A stretch of 10,177 nucleotides of DNA from a bacterium (GTDB taxonomy: Bacteria > Latescibacterota > UBA2968 > UBA8231), in the NCBI GenBank assembly GCA_027593305.1, contig JAQCJA010000131.1, forward strand, positions 1 through 10,177. The letters run 5' to 3'. The position numbers and the translations under genes were made by a program. How positions within the stretch are numbered: the first letter of the stretch is position 1; each line of letters opens with the position of its first letter. Under the pieces are notes generated by a model. It searched no databases. It had not been told where the DNA came from and saw only the letters and a program-made list of their open reading frames with translations. Positions 1 through 8,100 of the stretch are shown here, in pieces.

Positions 1-452
1 ATTAGGAGGACTCCACCCAAGATGCCCCCGAAAAGGATGCCCATCGCCAGATTGCTTGGGGCACCCCAGTGAGACAGCAGCCAACCAAGAGCCACGGAGA
101 CCGTCATGATGCCAAGGGGGGCTTTTTTTTTCAGCTTATTCCGCACTGTCTTGCGACGTTCGATGGCTTGGAAATACTTCTCCTCTCCCTCGCTTGCGGC
201 ACGCCGCGATTCCTCCAATGGCATGAGGTCCATTGCGCTCTCTATGAGCAACGCCCAAGCATTGACAGTGTAGTATTCCGGACCATCCCGCAGGAGCTCT
301 ACGGCTTTACGAGTGCGGTCCTTCAGCCCGGTGGTGTTTTCCTGATTGCCAACTACGACGCCGACGATGCCCGTTCGAACCTCTCGTCGACGCCGGACCT
401 GGTCGATGCCGCCGTATCGTTGCCGAATTCGCGCCTCCGGTTGCGGCTCTAT
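1..452 (-). CDS. Partial membrane protein, C-terminal region, no start found (runs off left edge)
   Basis: I do not recognise a family. The minus-strand frame with codons beginning at 356, 353 and so on is open from 593 to the left edge and reads as real protein below about 360. An amphipathic helical stretch (around VELLRDGPEYYTVNAWALL) is followed by a charged segment (RRAASEGEEKYFQAIERRK), a basic KLKKK patch and two hydrophobic segments (PLGIMTVSVALGWLLSHWG and NLAMGILFGGILGGVLL), so the C-terminal part is membrane-embedded. No ATG, GTG or TTG occurs in frame until a TTG at 251, which falls inside the helical stretch, so the true start must lie elsewhere. Upstream of about 452 a different frame looks more protein-like (449-736), which suggests a frameshift, a sequence error or a decayed gene. 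A run of nine A codes KKK at 131-123, next to a run of six C. The start given here is approximate. Confidence 0.55.
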   Translation of the reverse strand, partial: MEPQPEARIRQRYGGIDQVRRRREVRTGIVGVVVGNQENTTGLKDRTRKAVELLRDGPEYYTVNAWALLIESAMDLMPLEESRRAASEGEEKYFQAIERRKTVRNKLKKKAPLGIMTVSVALGWLLSHWGAPSNLAMGILFGGILGGVLL

Positions 453-736
453 GACGCCGATCCATCTTCTGGCAGATTGATTGATGAAGCCGACGATGGG
501 ATTGGTGCCCCATTGGCAGGTTCGGGGGGCGACACCAAGTCTGCCATGGTCCGCGTGTCTCCTGACATGGCCGGCGGTTCGCCGGACGCCTGGTCATCCG
601 CCCTCGAGTCTGTTGGGATGCCGGTGCCGAAGAGCTGGGCACACCGGGCACAGTTCCTGGGACGCTGCACGCCAATGAAGAGAGTGCAACGCAGATCGCT
701 GCCTCTTCGTGGGCCGACCTGAAACGCACGCGGTAA
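452..736 (-). other. Possible out-of-frame N-terminal piece of the left-edge gene
   Basis: Codons beginning at 670, 667 and so on form an open frame between stops at 739-737 and 451-449. From a GTG at 670 it has a CxxC motif (NCARCAQLF) and then a Pro/Ser/Ala/Asp-rich stretch ending PPEPANGAPIPSSASSINL. That resembles a disordered linker more than a chance reading. It stops at a TAG (451-449), just where the frame of the left-edge membrane protein becomes usable, so one indel near 452 would join the two. The alternative is that this is non-coding upstream DNA. Two other minus-strand frames are also open over parts of the region, so confidence is low. Confidence 0.22.
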
Positions 737-810
737 TCAAACCTCAGGTGACTCGTAGGGCCGGTTTCGTATCTTTGTCGCACGCCATACGTCGATCACG
801 CACCCAACTG

Positions 811-844
811 CTGCCCGCCCCCTGTTTCTGCGGGGGGCGGGCAG
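811..844. other. Strong GC-rich inverted repeat (12-bp stem, 10-nt loop)
   Basis: The left arm CTGCCCGCCCCC (811-822) pairs perfectly with GGGGGCGGGCAG (833-844) around the loop TGTTTCTGCG. No T-run follows the stem on either strand, so it is not a typical intrinsic terminator. It sits just upstream of the AGGGGA/CTG that may start the CRTAC1-like gene, so a leader-RNA hairpin or attenuator is possible. It could also be a decayed terminator or an operator. Confidence 0.6.
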
Positions 845-849
845 CTCGC

Positions 850-855
850 AGGGGA
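850..855 (+). promoter_or_regulatory. Candidate Shine-Dalgarno for a CTG start
   Basis: AGGGGA lies seven bases before the CTG at 863. It is reported because the following gene has no in-frame ATG, GTG or TTG, so this site would decide the start. The GC-rich context makes chance occurrence possible. Confidence 0.3.
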
Positions 856-862
856 CCCGGAC

Positions 863-2536
863 CTGTTCGCACCCCTTCTCGCCCTCCTGTTTTTCCTCGG
901 GGGCTGCGTAGAACCAGCCCGCACAGGATCGGCCTCCTTTCCCGTCTTCCACGATGTTGCGCAGGAGGCGGGCCTGAGATTCGTTCACGCCCACGGTGCC
1001 AGGGGTGACTATCACTACCCTGAGACTTTCGGCGCAGGCGCCTGCTGGCTCGACTACGATGCCGATGGCTGGCTGGATCTGTATCTCGTCAACGGTGGCA
1101 GTCTTGCGACAGCGCCATCGCCAGCAGGCCGCAACGAACTGTGGCACAACACCGGCGGGCCCGCGGATGCCGTCCGTTTTGAAGATGTGACAGTCGCCAC
1201 CGATTCAGGTGAACCGGGTTACGGCATGGCTGCCACTGGTGCTGATGTCGACGCGGACGGTGACCTCGACATTTTCATAACCAATGTTGGCGCCAACGCC
1301 CTTCTCCTGCAGGCGGACGGTCGTTTCGTCGACAGGGCCGCCAGTGCCGGCGTTGCGGATCGACGTTGGAGTACAGCAACTGCTTTCTTTGATGCTGACC
1401 TGGATGGTGACCTGGATCTGGCCGTGATCAACTATGTACCGTTCGACATCGACGAGAACGCCGACTGCCGCCATGGTGCGATCCGGACGTACTGTGACCC
1501 GGCTCGGTATGAGCTCACGGCAGACATACTGTACCGCAATGACAGCACGATCGAGCGTCCCCTGCTGGTGGACATCACATCTGCGGCGGGATTTACGGGG
1601 CATGGTCGTGGGTTGGGTCTGGCGCTGCAGGACGTCGATCGAGACGGCGATACCGACCTCTATGTTGCCAACGACGGAACGGCCAATCTACTGTATCGCA
1701 ATGACACGCCTCAGGGAGGAAAGATCCATCTTGAGGAAGTTGGCCTGCAGGCGGGTGTCCACTTCAACCGATATGGACGCGCCGAAGCAGGAATGGGAGC
1801 CGATTTTGGTGATGTTGATGGTGACGGTTGGCCGGATCTGGTGGTGGCCAATTTCTCCCGGGAAACCAACACGCTGTATCGACACAGCGGCATTGGCCTC
1901 ACCTACACAGATGAAACGATCCCCGTGCACCTGGCCCAGGCCAGTTTCCAGCCTCTGGGGTTTGGCGCCGCCTTCGTCGATGCCGATGGTGATGGCGATC
2001 TCGACCTGGCAGTAGTCAACGGGCATGTTCTTGACCATGCCAGCATCGTGGACGCAGCAGCATCGTACGAGCAACCCGACCAACTGTTTCTCAATGACGG
2101 GGGCGTCTTTCAGGATGCATCGAGCTCACTCGGTGAAGCCTGGTCCGAGCCGCTGGTGTCTCGAGCCCTCGTGCCGGGCGACTACGACAACGACGGTGAC
2201 GAGGACCTGCTGATCACTTCCTCCGGAGCATCGCCACGACTGCTGCGCAACGATTCTCGCGGCAACAACTGGCTGAGCCTGAGACTGCGTGCTGTTGCCT
2301 CAGGGAACCGTTACGGACTTGGAGCGCAACTCACCATCAGACGCCCGGATGTGACCCTCTATCGACAGTTACAGGGGGGGGGCAGTTATCTGGCGGGTCG
2401 GCCACCACGAGTGCATGTTGGTCTGGGCACGTACTCCGCCGCCGAGGTAACCGTGGCGTGGCCAGGGGGGGGCTTCGATACGTGGACGCTCTCTTCCGGA
2501 GACCACACCCTTGTCCAGGGATCCACAGAACCGTGA
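863..2536 (+). CDS. CRTAC1-like FG-GAP/VCBS repeat lipoprotein with ASPIC/UnbV domain
   Basis: This is a predicted extracytoplasmic calcium-binding beta-propeller protein. The frame is open from 752 to the TGA at 2534-2536. Counting from a CTG at 863 gives about 557 residues. A hydrophobic signal (PLLALLFFLGGC) ends in a lipobox with Cys15. About seven Asp-rich FG-GAP/VCBS loops follow at residues near 64 (DYDADGWLD), 128 (DVDADGDLD), 177 (DADLDGDLD), 257 (DVDRDGDTD), 317 (DVDGDGWPD), 372 (DADGDGDLD) and 440 (DYDNDGDED). Residues about 463-555 match the ASPIC/UnbV domain (RGNNWLSLRL, GLGA, WPGG). The two Cys in NADCRHG and TYCDP are typical of bacterial CRTAC1 homologues. No ATG, GTG or TTG exists between the stop at 749-751 and the lipobox, so the gene uses CTG or carries an upstream frameshift. 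A GTG at 1187 would remove the signal and the first repeat, so I reject it. Runs of nine and eight G lie near the 3' end. The gene stands alone on this strand; its ligand is unknown. Confidence 0.85.
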   Translation: MFAPLLALLFFLGGCVEPARTGSASFPVFHDVAQEAGLRFVHAHGARGDYHYPETFGAGACWLDYDADGWLDLYLVNGGSLATAPSPAGRNELWHNTGGPADAVRFEDVTVATDSGEPGYGMAATGADVDADGDLDIFITNVGANALLLQADGRFVDRAASAGVADRRWSTATAFFDADLDGDLDLAVINYVPFDIDENADCRHGAIRTYCDPARYELTADILYRNDSTIERPLLVDITSAAGFTGHGRGLGLALQDVDRDGDTDLYVANDGTANLLYRNDTPQGGKIHLEEVGLQAGVHFNRYGRAEAGMGADFGDVDGDGWPDLVVANFSRETNTLYRHSGIGLTYTDETIPVHLAQASFQPLGFGAAFVDADGDGDLDLAVVNGHVLDHASIVDAAASYEQPDQLFLNDGGVFQDASSSLGEAWSEPLVSRALVPGDYDNDGDEDLLITSSGASPRLLRNDSRGNNWLSLRLRAVASGNRYGLGAQLTIRRPDVTLYRQLQGGGSYLAGRPPRVHVGLGTYSAAEVTVAWPGGGFDTWTLSSGDHTLVQGSTEP

Positions 2537-2570
2537 CGTCGTGCGTCGGCGGATCTGCACAAAACACGAA

Positions 2571-2603
2571 CAAGCCTGTTCCCCTGGGTCGGGAACAGGC
2601 TTG
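2571..2603. terminator. Bidirectional intrinsic terminator between convergent genes
   Basis: A perfect 13-bp stem, CAAGCCTGTTCCC (2571-2583) with GGGAACAGGCTTG (2591-2603), encloses a 7-nt loop. On the minus strand it is followed by a T-rich tail (TTCGTGTTTTG); on the plus strand by TTTC. It lies 34 bases after the stop of the CRTAC1-like gene and 24 bases after the stop of the DUF4159 gene, so it probably ends both transcripts, more effectively the minus-strand operon. Confidence 0.88.
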
Positions 2604-2627
2604 TTTCAAGCTCAACGAATGCTCAAG

Positions 2628-3968
2628 CTACTGGCTGTACTGTCCCACGTTCGCGATGCCGCCAGGTTGGGTCAGAGCAAACACGACAAGGTTCACGCCG
2701 AATTGCAGGCCGCGCTCACGAGCATCGGCTTGCGGATCTCCCCAATACCAGCTGATGTTGAGATCGGAGAACACCACGGCAACTCGACCACGTATTTCCA
2801 GCATCTCGAGATCGAAGACGTTGCCACCTGGTGCTCCACCCTTTGGCGGCCCATCTGCGAAATCATAGAAGCTGTAGTACAGCGGGTGTTCCTTATTCAC
2901 TCGTTGCCAGCGGGAGCCATCAGTTCCCAGGACCTTCTGATCTCTCATGAGATCCTTGAACTGGCGGTCGAAAATCGTGCCCTCGACGCCGGCATTCGTT
3001 CCGTCAAGGCTCCCCTCAGAGTCAGCCTTCCGGATCTCCTCAGCGTAGAGAAAACCACCCTCTTTCAGGTACTCACCGAGGTTCTCCTTCTCCGTATCGG
3101 AGAACTGGAAAATCGCCGAGTTGCCTGTCATGTACAGGAAGGGCTGCTTGAAGATACTCGCGTCGCTGAGTCGTAACGTCGTGCCCTCGATGCGGGCATT
3201 GATCTGCGTATGATCCCGCATGTAGCGCATCAACTCTTCCACGGCCGTCGGGAAACGGTCGACATTCTTGTCGGCCAGGTCGTAGTCAATAACGCTCATG
3301 TTGAAGAACCCACGGATCGCGCGCTTGTTATCCGGATCCTGGATCAGGATCGCCTGATAGCGCCCGAAATCGAGATCCTGCACGTTGAGCAACTCTTGCT
3401 TGAGGCTCAGAGCCTCCTGCACGGGGGCCCCCGTTTCGGTCAACTCGATCATTTCGACTTCGTCGAAATCCAGTTCCTCTGCCTTGGCGCCTGAGAAAGT
3501 ACCGAGTGCCTGGCTGCCCGGAAGCACCGCTCCGAGCAGATCGGAACCGATGGCGCTGACATCGACGATGGCGTTGATGTCCGATGGCAGGTCTGGCGGC
3601 GCCAGGGAGGCGAGCATCTCCATCTGCACCTCGGAAATCTCCGGCTTCTTCGCGAGATCGAAGTTCTTCTCGAGAATCGGCGGCGGTGCCTGGAAACGCA
3701 CCAGCTTCTGCTCCTCTTGAGTGGCTCCAAGTTGCTGGTAGTAAACCACGCCCCAGGCGACAGCCTCGAGTATGACTGCCAGACCCAGCGCCACGAACAA
3801 CTGCAGACGGCGACCTGTTGTGGCCTTCCACAGCACGACGAGCAACGCCACCGCGAAGACACCATTGAGTAGCAGTGCCGCCTTCATCGAGAAGAACCCG
3901 ACAATGACGATATGGGCGAAGGCCGCGGCTCCTATGGAGCCGTAGAGTACTTTTTTTCGTTCTTCCAC
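2628..3968 (-). CDS. Three-TM protein with Pro-rich linker and DUF4159-like C-terminal domain
   Basis: This 446-residue protein is the last gene of the operon. Three hydrophobic segments (about residues 8-27, 30-48 and 55-77) precede a linker with RFQAPPPILEKNF near 91-103. A mostly soluble region from about 205 to the end resembles DUF4159, which is related to glutamine-amidotransferase-like folds. Marks of this domain are FLYMTGNSAIFQFSDTEKENLGEYLKEGG-type text around 277-305 (given in part: FLYMTG, LGEYLKEGGFLYAEE), HPLYYSFYDF, and a C-terminal LEIRGRVAVVFSDLNISWYW segment. An odd number of TMs with a cytoplasmic N-terminus would put the C-terminal domain in the periplasm. The start is GTG at 3968, fixed by an in-frame TAA just upstream; CAGGG is a modest Shine-Dalgarno. 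The gap to exbD is 40 bases. With ExbB and ExbD directly upstream it may be the partner they energise, analogous to TonB or TolA; that role is inferred. No known enzymatic residues were identified. Confidence 0.82.
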   Translation of the reverse strand: MEERKKVLYGSIGAAAFAHIVIVGFFSMKAALLLNGVFAVALLVVLWKATTGRRLQLFVALGLAVILEAVAWGVVYYQQLGATQEEQKLVRFQAPPPILEKNFDLAKKPEISEVQMEMLASLAPPDLPSDINAIVDVSAIGSDLLGAVLPGSQALGTFSGAKAEELDFDEVEMIELTETGAPVQEALSLKQELLNVQDLDFGRYQAILIQDPDNKRAIRGFFNMSVIDYDLADKNVDRFPTAVEELMRYMRDHTQINARIEGTTLRLSDASIFKQPFLYMTGNSAIFQFSDTEKENLGEYLKEGGFLYAEEIRKADSEGSLDGTNAGVEGTIFDRQFKDLMRDQKVLGTDGSRWQRVNKEHPLYYSFYDFADGPPKGGAPGGNVFDLEMLEIRGRVAVVFSDLNISWYWGDPQADARERGLQFGVNLVVFALTQPGGIANVGQYSQ

Positions 3969-4008
3969 GGTCTGTTACCCTGTCCCGGTGAGTCGGAATG
4001 CGGTGGAA

Positions 4009-4419
4009 CTACTTACCGCGGTTCGGCTCGGTGGCGATGATCTGATCGACTACTCCGACCTGCCGGGCGATGTCCATGATCTGCACGATCTGGCCATGTG
4101 TGGCTCGTTCGTCGCCCTGGATGATGATCATCGTCGTGTTGTCCAGCAGTGTCCGCTTTTCCTGCAGCTTGTCCTTCAGGTTTGCGAAGGTGACGGACTG
4201 ATGGTTCAACTTCATGTTGCCGTCCTGATCCACCACGATGAACAGGTTCTCTTTCTCTGGGGCCTGCGCCTCTTCGGCCTCCGGCAACTTGATATCGAGT
4301 CCCGGCGTAACCGCGAACACAGCTGTCACCATGAAGAAGATGAGCAACTGGAACACGACGTCGATCATCGGCGTCAGGTCCGGCCGGTCGTCAATTTTCT
4401 TTTCCCGCTTAAGTGCCAT
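4009..4419 (-). CDS. exbD: ExbD/TolR family biopolymer transport protein
   Basis: This is a 136-residue single-pass inner-membrane protein, the usual family length. The N-terminus is short and cytoplasmic, followed by the signature DLTPMIDVVFQLLIFFMVT. Asp20 in MIDVVF is the membrane aspartate that carries protons in ExbD and TolR. A TM of about residues 18-38 is followed by a periplasmic domain with the typical LPEAEEAQAP, IVVDQDGNMKLN and IIIQGDERATHGQIVQIMDIARQVG elements. The ATG at 4419 has a strong Shine-Dalgarno AAGGAG at 4435-4430. It lies 39 bases after exbB and 40 before the DUF4159 gene, so the three are co-transcribed. It works with ExbB to couple the proton gradient to a periplasmic partner. 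No TonB or TolA gene is present in the window. ExbD and TolR cannot be separated by sequence reading alone, so the symbol is a family label. Confidence 0.93.
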   Translation of the reverse strand: MALKREKKIDDRPDLTPMIDVVFQLLIFFMVTAVFAVTPGLDIKLPEAEEAQAPEKENLFIVVDQDGNMKLNHQSVTFANLKDKLQEKRTLLDNTTMIIIQGDERATHGQIVQIMDIARQVGVVDQIIATEPNRGK

Positions 4420-4458
4420 CTGTCAGAATCTCCTTGGGCTGATGGGAAGGGAATCCGA

Positions 4459-5112
4459 TCAGGCGGCCTTGGTGCTCGACCAGCGACGCAGGAGCGCGTC
4501 AACGAAACCGTGGCCATAGGGCTCGAACTGCGTGCTCCGCGCTTCGGCACGTCCATTGAAGTACGTGAAGACAGCGAGGGAAGGAACGGCGATCACCAGA
4601 CCCGTCACCGTCGTAATCAGTGCTTCCGAGATACCGGCAGCAACGATCGTCGGTTCACCCAGGCCCTTTTCGGCGATGCCTTCAAATGCGCCGATCATAC
4701 CGTTCACAGTCCCGAGAAGTCCCAGAAGGACCACCGAGTTTGCGACAAACTGAATAACCGACAGATAGCGCTCCAGATAGCCGTTGGCAGCTCGTTCGAC
4801 AGTGCCGTTCATCTCGACACGCATCTCCTCGATACTGCGCTGCTCACGGGAAAGGTGCTCAAACCGCTCGATTCCATCCTTGAAAACCTCGCCCTCCAGC
4901 TTGCCAACTTCGGCGCAGTACTCCCGCAACTGGTCGAAGGAGGCACCGGAGTCGATCCGGCTGGTCAGGTCGTTTGTCACCTCGGACAATTCGACCTCGG
5001 TTCGCATGCGGGCGTATGTATACACACGCTCAATGAAGAAGGCCAGGGCCATGATCGACCACAGGCCGAGAGGCCACATGAATGGTCCGCCATCACTGAA
5101 AAATTCGAGCAT
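4459..5112 (-). CDS. exbB: MotA/TolQ/ExbB family proton channel protein
   Basis: This is a 217-residue inner-membrane protein of normal family length. The three TM segments are near residues 11-30, 119-141 and 164-186, with a large charged cytoplasmic loop between TM1 and TM2. TM2 carries the family signature LLGLLGTVNGMIGAF and TM3 carries ALITTVTGLVIAVPSLAVF with Pro177. Together with ExbD it would form the pentamer-dimer proton channel that drives a periplasmic partner. The Pro that usually precedes the GLxGTV motif (APxxGL or SPxxGL in ExbB and TolQ) appears to be Val here. The ATG at 5112 is preceded by AGGGAGGG at good spacing. The gap to the TPR gene upstream is 76 bases, slightly longer than others in the operon; I see no terminator in it. 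Assignment to ExbB rather than TolQ is a convention. Confidence 0.92.
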   Translation of the reverse strand: MLEFFSDGGPFMWPLGLWSIMALAFFIERVYTYARMRTEVELSEVTNDLTSRIDSGASFDQLREYCAEVGKLEGEVFKDGIERFEHLSREQRSIEEMRVEMNGTVERAANGYLERYLSVIQFVANSVVLLGLLGTVNGMIGAFEGIAEKGLGEPTIVAAGISEALITTVTGLVIAVPSLAVFTYFNGRAEARSTQFEPYGHGFVDALLRRWSSTKAA

Positions 5113-5188
5113 CGGTATCCCTCCCTAAAGAACGGTTTTCTGCTGTCTGATACAGTCGTGTGTATAACAATCGTCCGGCGCATTTGCG

Positions 5189-8100
5189 CTACAGGACGCG
5201 GGCCTCTTCCAATGCCTGCAACTGCTGTCTGGAGAAATCAACCTGTGGCGAGAACCTGGACTCCTCGCCATATGTCTCCACTACTCTCTGGAACTCTTCC
5301 GCCGCTTTGCGGTATTCCTCTTGAGCCACATAAGCAGAGGCGATGTTCACGGCTGCATTCACCGCCTGGTCACTCTGTGGGAAGCGCTCTATGACATCCC
5401 GGAAGATCTCGATCGCTTCGTCATACTTCTCAGAATCAAACAGGCCCTCGCCCTGAGAGTAGACCTCGTAGGCCTCGATCTCTGAAAGATGGCCAAGCAA
5501 GACGGTAGCCTTGCGGCGCAAAGCGCGATCCTTTGGCTTCAGGCGATCTTCCGTGAAGGTCGCGAGGAACTTCTGGTAACTCGCGGCGGCAAGGTCATAC
5601 TGCTTCTCACCGTAGTAGTAGTCGCCTATGGTAAACTGGCTGGCAGCACCAAAATCACCATCTGCGTGATCGGTGACAATACGTTCAAAGAACGGCAAGG
5701 CATCCGCACGTGTGTATTCGTCACCCACTTCCGAAAGCTGAATGATCGACCAGGCCTTGTTGTAGAGAGCATCGTCGGCCCATTCGGAGGACGGATACTT
5801 GCCGAGTACGGCGTCGTATGTAGACAGGGCCTCGTTGAAGATCTTGGCCTTGTCCCCTGACGACACGCCCTGCGCAAGATTGAAGACAGCTTCGCCGGCA
5901 CGGAACAAGGACTGAGCTGCGAAATCAGAGTCCGGATATTTGCTCTGTAAGGCCTTGAAGACGTCACTCGCATCACGCCATTTGCCCATACGGTAGAGGG
6001 CGAAGGCGCCGTAGTAATAGGCGTAGACAGCCTTTTCGTCCTCCGGGTAGTCCGTATAGTACTTCGTAAATGCTGCCGCCATCGGTGGCAGATACTGTAC
6101 GTTGCCACCACCGGAGAGCTTGTTGTAGGTGGCACCAATCTGGAACTGAGCGTTCCGTGCCCAGCCGATCTGCGGGTAGTTGTCGACGATGGTCTGGTAC
6201 GTTTGCACAGCCTTGGCCAGTTCGCCGGCGCGGAACTGCGAGTTGCCCTGGACGAACAGGGCGTTGGCAATATCATCGGCGTCGACGGCGACATCCAGCA
6301 ACTGCTGCGAGGCCTCTACGCTTCGGTCATACTGGCCGAGACGGAAGTAGGCGCTGGCCAGGCGGATGAGCACCCGCACTCGATCCTCCTGTGTACGCAA
6401 CCTCGAGAGCATCTCCTCGTAGGTCCGCACCGCCTCTTCCGGATCCTGCTTCTCGGCCATCGAGATCATCTGCAATTGAGCATTTCGCGCCAGAGTCTCA
6501 TCCCCCGACTCGATAACCTTGGTCAGCAGGACGCGGGCCTGAGCATCCTGTCCCTCGGCGGCATGCGACAGGGCCTTGGCGAACTCGATCTTCAGCTTCA
6601 TGCTCTCAGGCAGCGTTTGCTGCAGGAGCCATTCGTAGTCGGCAAGTGCCCGTTTGAATCGATTGGACTTGTGAAAGGCCAGGGCTCGACCGTAGTGCGC
6701 GTCGCGTACGACAGCGGTCTCACCATACTTGTCAATTACCATCGTATAGCGATTGATGGCATCCACGTAATTGTCATTGTTCAAATTAAGTTGAGCGATC
6801 TGATAGTGTGCCGTTGCCTCGAGGACTCGATCTCCCGTAACTCCCGCGAGCAAGTCATCGAGAAGCAGGCGGCCCTCTGCGGCGCGGCCAGCGGCGATGT
6901 GAATGTTAGCCGCTTCAATCAGCGACGCTACATAGACCTCGCGGGCATCACGACCCACCTTGGCAAAGGCGGCAATGGCCTCCGCGCCACGGCCCTGCTG
7001 TTTGAACAGCAGTCCCATGCCGTAATTGGCGTCGGAGGCGTGTTTCGTGTCGCCATAGTTCTCGGAGATCGCCCGATAGGCCTCCACGGCCTCATCGAAC
7101 CTCTGCTGCTCCGTATTGACACGCCCGACTCGAAGCAGGCAGAGCGGGGCCTGCTCGGAGCGGGGAAAGTTGTCGACGACTCGGCTGTAGATCTGGATCG
7201 CCATTTCTGGCTCGCCGAGTTTCTCAGATGACCAGGCGGCGCTATAGAGCGAGTTGGCGCGCAGACTCGTTTCACTGTCCGGGTACAACGAGTCGACGGA
7301 CGCATATTCGGTCCTGGCCCGAGCGTAGTCTCCGGCAAAATACCGTGCTTCGCCTTTGTTATACTGGGCGATGGCTGGATACGGAGTATCAGAATACAGC
7401 TCGATGACCTGATTGTAGGCGACATAGGCGTCGTCGAAACGCTTCCATTCCATGTAGTTGTCGCCAAGGCGCATCTGCACCTTCGCTTTGTAGAAGCGCT
7501 CTTCTGCCGTTTCCTGAGCCGCAATCAACTCCTCATACGCCTCTTCGAACTTGCCTTCACGGCGATAGATCTCGGCTACGCGCAGAGATGAGGTCTCGAA
7601 GAGCTGTCGGTAGTTGTCGAAGTCAACATTCTTGCGTTCACGGAAGGAAGCGCGCAGCAACTCATACATGCGGTCATACAGATCGCGAACCTCGCGGTAG
7701 CCGGCGATGGCTTCATCGTCCTGACCCATCTGGTCAAAGGACTGAGCCTTGAGATAGGTCGCCTGGGCGATGACGGGGCTGTTCGGATAGCGTTCGAAGA
7801 CGAGCTCCGCTTCCTGAACGGCGCGCTCGTAATCTTCCTTTTCGTAGTAGGAACTGGCGATGCGGAACTGGGAGTCTGACGCATACCGGTCTTCTGGATA
7901 AGCCTCGAGCATGCCACGCAGGGTGATGATTGCCGCGTCGAAGGCCTTCGCATTGAACTCGCTCCAGCCAGCATAGAAATAGGCCTGGCCCGCCAACTCG
8001 GACTTGGGAAAGAGTTCGACGAAACGCTTGTATTCAGTAGCCGCCTTGTTGTATTCCTTCTGCAGAAAACGCGTCTCCGCCACTTGAAACTGAACCAGAG

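Larger units (their letters stand above)
453..862. other. Divergent upstream region without a confidently assigned gene
   Basis: About 410 bases lie between the supported part of the left-edge minus gene and the first plausible codon of the plus-strand CRTAC1-like gene. The stretch holds the low-confidence out-of-frame segment and a strong hairpin at 811-844. I could not identify a convincing -35/-10 pair for either direction. Several overlapping open frames exist on both strands, as expected in GC-rich DNA, but none shows a recognisable domain. Confidence 0.4.

Noticed and set aside
69..722. 217-codon open frame on the plus strand
   Set aside because: It opposes the left-edge minus-strand gene, which has credible TM and helical segments in its own frame. 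The plus reading has no domain and mixed composition.
5113..5188. Possible terminator or attenuator between the TPR gene and exbB
   Set aside because: Only very short pairings such as GCGCA/TGCGC are present and no T-run follows, so I see no reason to split the operon here.
3988..5394. 468-codon open frame on the plus strand
   Set aside because: It lies antisense to the clearly conserved exbD, exbB and the end of the TPR gene. Its translation is rich in His, Arg and Gln with no domain, as expected from the opposite strand of GC-rich genes.
6203..7231. 342-codon open frame on the plus strand
   Set aside because: It is fully antisense to the TPR gene, whose repeats are unmistakable, and shows no recognisable family or ribosome site.
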